NCBI GenBank assembly: GCA_026874595.1
Contig: CM049310.1
Span: 34,165,558-34,229,557 of the forward strand
DNA from: Sipunculus nudus
Taxonomy: Eukaryota > Annelida > Sipuncula > Golfingiida > Sipunculidae
Reading direction: 5' to 3'
Length of the DNA: 64,000 nt
The number at the start of each line of letters is the position of its first letter. The stretch's first letter is position 1. The position numbers were made by a program, and so were the translations under genes. Below the pieces are notes generated by a model that searched no databases, had not been told where the DNA came from, and worked only from the letters and a program-made list of their open reading frames with translations. Below, piece after piece: positions 57,831-64,000 of this stretch.

Positions 57831-58803
57831 AGATATAAAGCTGATAACCAGCTTTGTAAGCCTGTCTGGTGAAATTAGAGCTGATGACCAGCCTTGTAAG
57901 TCTAGCTTATGAGATTAGAACCAAGGACCAGCCTTGTAAGCCTATCTGGTTAGATTAGAGCTGATGACCAGCCTTGTACGCCTAGCAGGTGAGATTAGAG
58001 CTGATGACCAGCCTTGTATGCCTAGCAGGTGAGATTAGAGCTGATGACTAGCCTTGTAAGCCTAGCTGGTGAGATAAGAGTTGATGACCAGCCTTGTAAG
58101 TCTAGCTGGTGAGATTAGAGCTGATGACCAGCCTTGTAAGCCTAGCTGGTGAGATTAGAGCTGATGACCAGCCTTGTAAGCCTAGCTGGTGAGATAAGAG
58201 CTGATGACCAGTCTTGTAAGCCTAGCTGGTGAGATAAGAGATAATGACAAGCCTTGTAAGCCTAGCTGGTGAGATTAGAGCTGATGACCGACCTTGTAAT
58301 CCTACCTGGTGAGATAAGAGCTGATGCCTGACCTTGTATGCCTAGCTGGTGAGATTAGAGCTGATGACCGACCTTGTAAGCCTAGCTGGTAAGATGAGAG
58401 CTGATGACCAACCTTGTAAGCCTAGCAGGTGAGATGAGAGCTGATGACCAACCTTGCAAACCTAACTGGTTCAGTGTGATTAGAGCCAGTGACAAACCAT
58501 GTTAGCCTAGCTGGTGAGATTAGAGCCAAGGACCAATGATGTAAGCCTAGCTGGTGAGATAAGAGCTGAGGACCAGCCTTGTAAGTCTAGCTGATGAGAT
58601 TAGAACCAAGGACCAGCCTTGTAGGCCTAGCTTGTGAGTTTAGAGCCCATTTCAAGCCTTGTAAGCCTAGCTGGTGAGATTAAAGCTGAGGACCAGCCTT
58701 GTTAGCCTAGCTGGTGAGATTAAAGCTGAGGACCAGCCTTGTAAGCCTAGCTGGTGAGATTAAAACTGAGGACCAGCCTTGTAAGTCTAGCTGGTGAGAT
58801 GAA
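57831..58803. repeat. 40-bp minisatellite, about 24 copies
   Basis: The unit reads AGATTAGAGCTGATGACCAG then CCTTGTAAGCCTAGCTGGTG. Copies in the middle are nearly identical and those at the edges have diverged. It lies between uricase and the CaaX gene. There is no stable open frame. Confidence 0.95.
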
Positions 58804-60783
58804 ATATTAAACCAGATAAGACCTTGCCTTGCTAGAATAAATGTGAAAGTGAATTCTAAATTAAAACATTTACACTTAAATATAAGAAGTTATGATTACT
58901 CATGCATGCATCACAATAAATGGGTTTTCATTAATCAGGGACCCACAAGTATATTTGGAAGGGGGAGTATCCACATGCAGGCGGGACATACAGAGTGAGT
59001 CCTGCATGGACTAATATCTGCATGAATGAAAAGGTACACTCAAATCCACTTCAAATTAAGATAGGCTGTCATATTGTTTTCTTACCTAATCAGTTTTTAG
59101 CGAATCTGTGAGCTTATGTGATGGTGTCATCTTTTGTCTGTACATAACCCACACTATCTCAAAAACAGAAAGAGTTAGCACCAAAAATTTTATGGAATAC
59201 GCTTAGTTTTTGGCTGTTTTGACTTAGATTTAACAGGGAAAAAGCTAAAAATCTTCTCTGAAGCTGTTCAGCCATTATGTTCAATATTTCAAAATAAGAA
59301 TCCCTGAAACAATCCTCATGATTTATCTAATGGTTTCAATTTGGTGATTTTGGCCAAATTGTAAGAAGCTGAACTTGGTCATATGCCAAAATAAGCATGC
59401 ATACTACAGATTTTACAGATAATATCTGTATTAGTATGGAGTAAATCTGATGGTCATCACACATATCCATTTGGATTCATAAACCAAACAATAAAAACAC
59501 TGCTTTATCAACGTTTAGTAAATATGTATTTATAATAAAAATGTATCACAGAGCATGTTCTCCTTTAAGAATGGCATCAAACAATTGATGTAAATAATTT
59601 TTGAGATATAAAAATAGGTTAAATGTTACAGATGAAAAGTTCATCACAGAGACCAGTAATTGTTCATAATCTTATAATATATATACAAACAACATAAATG
59701 ATACACATACAAGAAAATTTGTCTAAATCTGTAGTATTTCCCCTGAGAATGAAAAAACGTACAATTAACAAACTGTACAGAGTGAATAAAAACATTAGGA
59801 ATATTTTTAAAACGATAAAAATGAAATAAACATGAAAAAAAATAATAATGAGTAGTTTTTCTTGTTTGACAAGACAATATACAGTTAAAAAAACACAAAG
59901 ACCAATATAAAAGTAAAAACAAATAATTACAAACAAGATCATTCAAACCAGCTGAGTAATATCAATATGCAAGGGTCCTTATCATTAACATTGTCAAAAG
60001 AATGTACCTTATCTGACAAGAAGCCCAAACTTAATGTTAACATGGTGTAGAATATGTTCAACAGTTCAAAGAAGTCAGAATTAATGATGTTCAAGTTACT
60101 GGAATTTTTTAGAGTCAGAAGGACCATTTATCAGAACTGTGTGCTGCCATATCTTTGGCTCTAAGCCTAGGGATAATGTTACAGTCAATACACAAATTGT
60201 GTCATAAGTTAAACAAGTACATCATCTGAATCAGAATTGTCATCCATATAATTCTGGCTCCATCATTGGCATAAATTTTACTTCCACGATGGGAGGGATG
60301 ACTTGTACAAACACACACATTTATACATATATACCTTTTTATTGTCTGTATGACAGTTTCAAATATATATATATACTAAATCACACTTCAGATATATTAA
60401 AGTTAATTAAAAGGTATTATGATTCCAGAATAAGTACATTCTAAACCAGGTTTAGATTTAATTTTTCATTATAAATTCATTAATGGAACTATAAAGTCTA
60501 TAATTCTATTTATTTCATTTGCAAAATATAAATATTATTCTCTGAATAGTGGGATGATAACATTGACCATCCCCCCTTGCAGTTAAGGTGGGGGGTATAT
60601 ATACCACTCATCCCCCCTCTCCTAAACTGAAGCCCCTGGGCTCCATCAAAACTAACAAACACATTGCACTTTCTTTGGTTTCATAAAACAACCATTCCAC
60701 TCAGGTGGCTTTTGGTTCAAATATGATTACTATTGGATGAAAATCTGACATTTGATAGCAGAACCCCAACCTCCGTGCAGTTA
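58804..60783. other. Intergenic and likely 3' UTR of the CaaX gene
   Basis: No coding exon seen. Minus-strand AATAAA signals lie at 60509-60514 and 60338-60343, past the CaaX stop codon at 60784. Confidence 0.45.
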
Positions 60784-63700
60784 CTACAACAACACACAGG
60801 ATCCACTTGTCTGCTTCTTGGTTTCAAATGCTGGAACAGGTGGGAGGACCTCTGGTGGTGGCTCTTGGAACACTCCATCCAGATACAATCTACAAATAAA
60901 TGGGCAATTATACACTCTAAAACCTCTCACATAAATTTTCTGACCTGATCCAAATATATGATGCTATTAACTGATGATAGTCTTTATACATCTTATATCT
61001 GGTCTGTTCTTTGTGTGAATCATTATAATTATTAACAAAGGTGGCATGAAATAATTTCTCTTATCAGTCTTATCACATTGTCAAGCAATGTAACATCTAA
61101 GCTGTCCCTTAAAATTACTTTCTAGTGTTGTTGAGGGTTTTCAGTGACAGTTGTTAACATGTGGACCATGGGCCATGATGCTCAGCTGGCTTTGACTGAG
61201 TGCTCATTACTTTTACAAATGATATATATTGTCTGTGATAATAGCCTATGGCTTATATTACTATGCTGTAATACAGACAGGAAATAAAATTTTGTATTTT
61301 GACAAATATTATTAGAATTAAATGACTTAATATCAGGATTCAAAGGAGACTTGCAAAGGACCCCCCTGGACTACAAAAGGTTCCAAGTAAAATGGATACA
61401 ATTTTTACCCAGTCCATCTGGGTGCTCAAAATCACATTTCTGGTCCATAGCATGCAGAATATAGTTCAACATGACTTAATCTCTTCCAAATAGATTAATG
61501 TAGAACCTCCCTGGATGTTGCGTCAGAAGGTTCTAGGCCTAATGGATACAATTAATGCCCATATGACATTCAGGGTGCTCATATTACATTTTTTCCCATA
61601 TAGAACACAGAATATATGTCACAGTGACATAATTTCAGGTTTCCAAGGACATTTGCCTAGGACCTCCCGAAATGTTATGTAGCAAGATCGACAAAATATC
61701 AGAGTAAATCCAGCCTTGTTATGAATATCTGCTTCATGAATACACGTATGTCAACTGTTAATGTAATATTCATTATTTTCCTAAATCAGAATAACATCAC
61801 TTTTTGTCAGGTCCTTCTGAGCCCCATAGCTTGGAGGATATGGGTAACAGAGATCTAATTTCAGGTTTCCAAAGAGATTTTTTATGGACTTCCCTTGACG
61901 ACAAGTTTAAACAATTCCAGGTCTGGCATTTACGCTTTGTGCCTGGTTAATGGATGGACAGGCCCAATAATGGACGGACAGACCAAAGGACGTACAGACC
62001 CAGGATGTACAAAGAGTGATCCCTTTAGCTCAGATGACTTTCAGTCAGCTGAGCTAAAAAGTATTGCTAGAAATGGTGTGCGGATGTATTTATACTAGAA
62101 TTGATTAAAATCCTATAGCTTGTACTGCTACCCCTACATCTTCAGTTAATTAAAAATTGACATTTGGGTGGCAGGCTGCTGCTACCAAACTGTGTCCACA
62201 TATTTTCTCTAATAAATTTTCTTAAAACTTTATATTTTCAAAAATTACCTAGAAAGCTGCATATGGAAGTGACAGACTAATATGGCAATCACCAATTTTA
62301 GGATAAATCTCCAGTATAAATTGCAAAGTTTTTTAGACTCTTTAATATGATCCCACACTCACAGATGTCCCTGCATGTGAAGCAATCTTTGCTTTAGGTT
62401 ATAATATTTATTAACAATATTTATTTATTATAGGATGATGTTTAGATGACACAATCCAAACAGCTTAGGCTGCTTTGCAGGTGACCAATGACATAGACTG
62501 CCATAAGTTTGACTGATATGTTGTAAAATTTAGACTGATTTCCCATATTGATAAATAATTCTGTTTCTTAAATAATGTGTGAGGTAGGTGGTTATTTACC
62601 TTTTTGAAAATTAGGCCTTTAATCTTTTACATTTCATCACATTATTCCCCTTGAAATGTTGCTAATAAAATTTTCAGAACAAGACAGGTGGACATATGGT
62701 TAAGAAATCAACTATAATCCAAGTAGAAATTAGGAATATAAAAAGATGGCATCCATACATTTTTGCTGTATGTACTAGTAATAACCCAGACCAGTGCTGG
62801 AACGGGTCCAATGACATGCATTTCACTGATCATGAGAGACTGTTTCAATGAGCTGACAAAGCAAATCTCATAAGAGGGTTTAATTTGGTCTGGATTTTCA
62901 AGGGAATCTTAATGCATTTAATTATTCTTCTCTTTATGAGGATTTAAATTTAATACTGACATACACACTAAAAATCCATACCAGCTTATATGAAACCTGC
63001 TTTGCATGATTAGTGAAATATAGCTACATATCTTTCATGAGGAAACATTTTTCAATAGTGGTCTATAAAAATGTTGATTCCATCTCTGCATAACTCTGAC
63101 CTTATTGTTGAAATCCAGTGATGGCTTTGTCCCTTCCTCAGAGTTAACGAGGTCTTCTCTGTGTTAATGGAACGTGCAGTATCACTGTATTCATAATTCA
63201 AGGTCTCAGCACTCACCACTTGTGCACCTTGAAAACGTAAAATCTTTCATGAATGCACTGAACTCAATCTCATATTTTAAATACATGACATGCATAAACA
63301 AAAATATTTAGCCTAGACAACCAGGCAGTACATTTAAGTTAATAAAGAAAATAATAAAATAAGATACATATGCACAACTACCAAATCTTTATTCCTTTTT
63401 TTTATTTAATAATTGACTGAAAATTATATATACATATATATACTGATTCAGAATTCTCAGTCCAATAATATTGTGTCCTGTCACTAGTATTGGTTTTCAA
63501 CTTCAGGTAATGTCATGATAGGAAAAAAATCAATTGAATTATTTATCAATGGATGGTCATTTCTTTGCTTTTATGTTATGGTAAAAAAATCAGTTTGATC
63601 TGATCAATTTAATTTCTGTTTTACTTGAACGTTGTATGCATTTTAATTTAAAATTTCATGAAAAACAAGAAACTTGTTTATCTAGACATTTCATACTTTA

Positions 63701-63932
63701 CCTGTAGCTTGTAGCCATGCATTAATACGCTGCACTGTTTGGGAGGTGGTTTCTGCTGACCGGTGAGCCACACACAGTGGTACAAATATCCTTGTACTCA
63801 AAGATGAGGAAAACCTTGTATCAGGCTGAGGGTGTTTTGGTATGACATAACCCACTCTTATGACCTGGAGAAAGGTATTCTGCATCAGTGAATCAGAGTG
63901 ATGCATGCTGCGAGACCTTACACAAACTGGGC
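60784..63932 (-). CDS. Unidentified protein with C-terminal CaaX motif (CVLL), 3' part of gene
   Basis: Three exons fit together: 63932-63702, 63227-63101 and 60889-60784 (stop). Acceptors are CCACAG, TTCAAG and TTGTAG; donors are GTAAAG and GTCAGA; the phases match at both junctions. The joined part is about 154 residues. It contains FLQVIRVGYVIPKHPQPDT, IFVPLCVAHRSAETTSQTVQ and RINAWLQATG, then a linker with LRKGQSHHWISTIRLYLDG, a proline-rich PPPEVLPPVP and a final CVLL. A last-residue Leu in CaaX favours geranylgeranylation, as in Cdc42, so the protein is probably membrane-attached. I do not recognise the family, and it does not look like the core of a small GTPase. The 5' exons lie beyond the right edge. 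Intron 2 holds a hairpin-ended mobile element. Confidence 0.75.
61157..62060. mobile_element. Second copy of the hairpin-ended element, in the CaaX gene intron
   Basis: The left tip has GGACCATGGGCCATGATGCTC and AGCTGG, and the right tip is the same 29-nt hairpin (62027-62055) followed by AAAAAG. It is only about 0.9 kb long, with two to three degenerate 330-bp-type units (phrases such as GGATATGGGTAACAGAG). Confidence 0.55.
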
Positions 63933-64000
63933 CTGTGGAAATATTTAGTTAAATGAACATACATGATGTAAGTGCTTGAAAATGATAAAAACTCCAGTTG

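Noticed and set aside
60733-60948. Plus-strand frames of 71 and 60 codons
   Set aside because: They are the antisense of the last CaaX-gene exon, which has matching splice sites and phase on the minus strand.
1-64000. CRISPR arrays, bacterial operons or phage genes
   Set aside because: The tandem arrays have no spacer-repeat pattern, and spliced eukaryotic genes and LTR elements rule out a prokaryotic reading.

Overview
The window looks like AT-rich nuclear DNA from an invertebrate animal, most likely a marine bivalve or another lophotrochozoan. The reasons are spliced genes with GT-AG introns, no bacterial-style operons, a Ty3/Gypsy element and LINE debris of the kind common in molluscs, and dense repeats rich in AGGTCA half-sites and in GGTGGCGCCACC palindromes. 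The species call is inference; no sequence here proves it. Host coding DNA is only a few percent of the window.

Three host genes can be supported. (1) A Ly6/uPAR-type three-finger protein on the minus strand (about 15.6-20.4 kb): signal-peptide exon, two domain exons and a GPI-anchor-like tail. (2) A complete uricase gene on the plus strand (44603-56537): seven coding exons, 301 residues, every expected active-site residue, and a C-terminal SKI. (3) The last three coding exons of an unidentified minus-strand gene (60784-63932, running off the right edge), whose product ends in the CaaX-like motif CVLL. Uricase and the CaaX gene are tail to tail, about 4.2 kb apart, with a 40-bp minisatellite between them.

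Most of the rest is mobile or repeated DNA. 0-6.6 kb: a TAA-flanked MITE, a LINE ORF2 3' fragment and an AT microsatellite. 6.6-13.3 kb: a whole Ty3/Gypsy element on the minus strand, with nearly identical LTRs, a tRNA-Leu primer site and a 4-bp target duplication, but with broken gag-pol. 19.25-20.11 kb: a Harbinger-like MITE with another MITE inside it, in the first intron of the Ly6 gene. 22.2-28.5 kb: a pair of about 96% identical LTRs around 5.3 kb with no recognisable gag-pol (LARD-like), carrying repeated hairpin modules. 29.8-30.5 kb: a promoter-like or solo-LTR-like block with two perfect heat-shock elements upstream of a TATA box. 30.8-33.0 kb: a 191-192 bp satellite, partly dimeric, ending in 30 cytosines. 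35.8-38.0 kb: a foldback-type element. 40-44 kb: stacked repeat families with many nuclear-receptor half-sites. 52.7-56.1 and 61.2-62.1 kb: two copies of a hairpin-ended, tandem-unit element resembling Helentron-associated elements, one in a uricase intron and one in a CaaX-gene intron.

The three genes do not form an obvious pathway. Uricase acts in purine degradation (urate to 5-hydroxyisourate, usually in peroxisomes). The Ly6 protein is probably at the cell surface. The CaaX protein is probably membrane-attached through a prenyl group.
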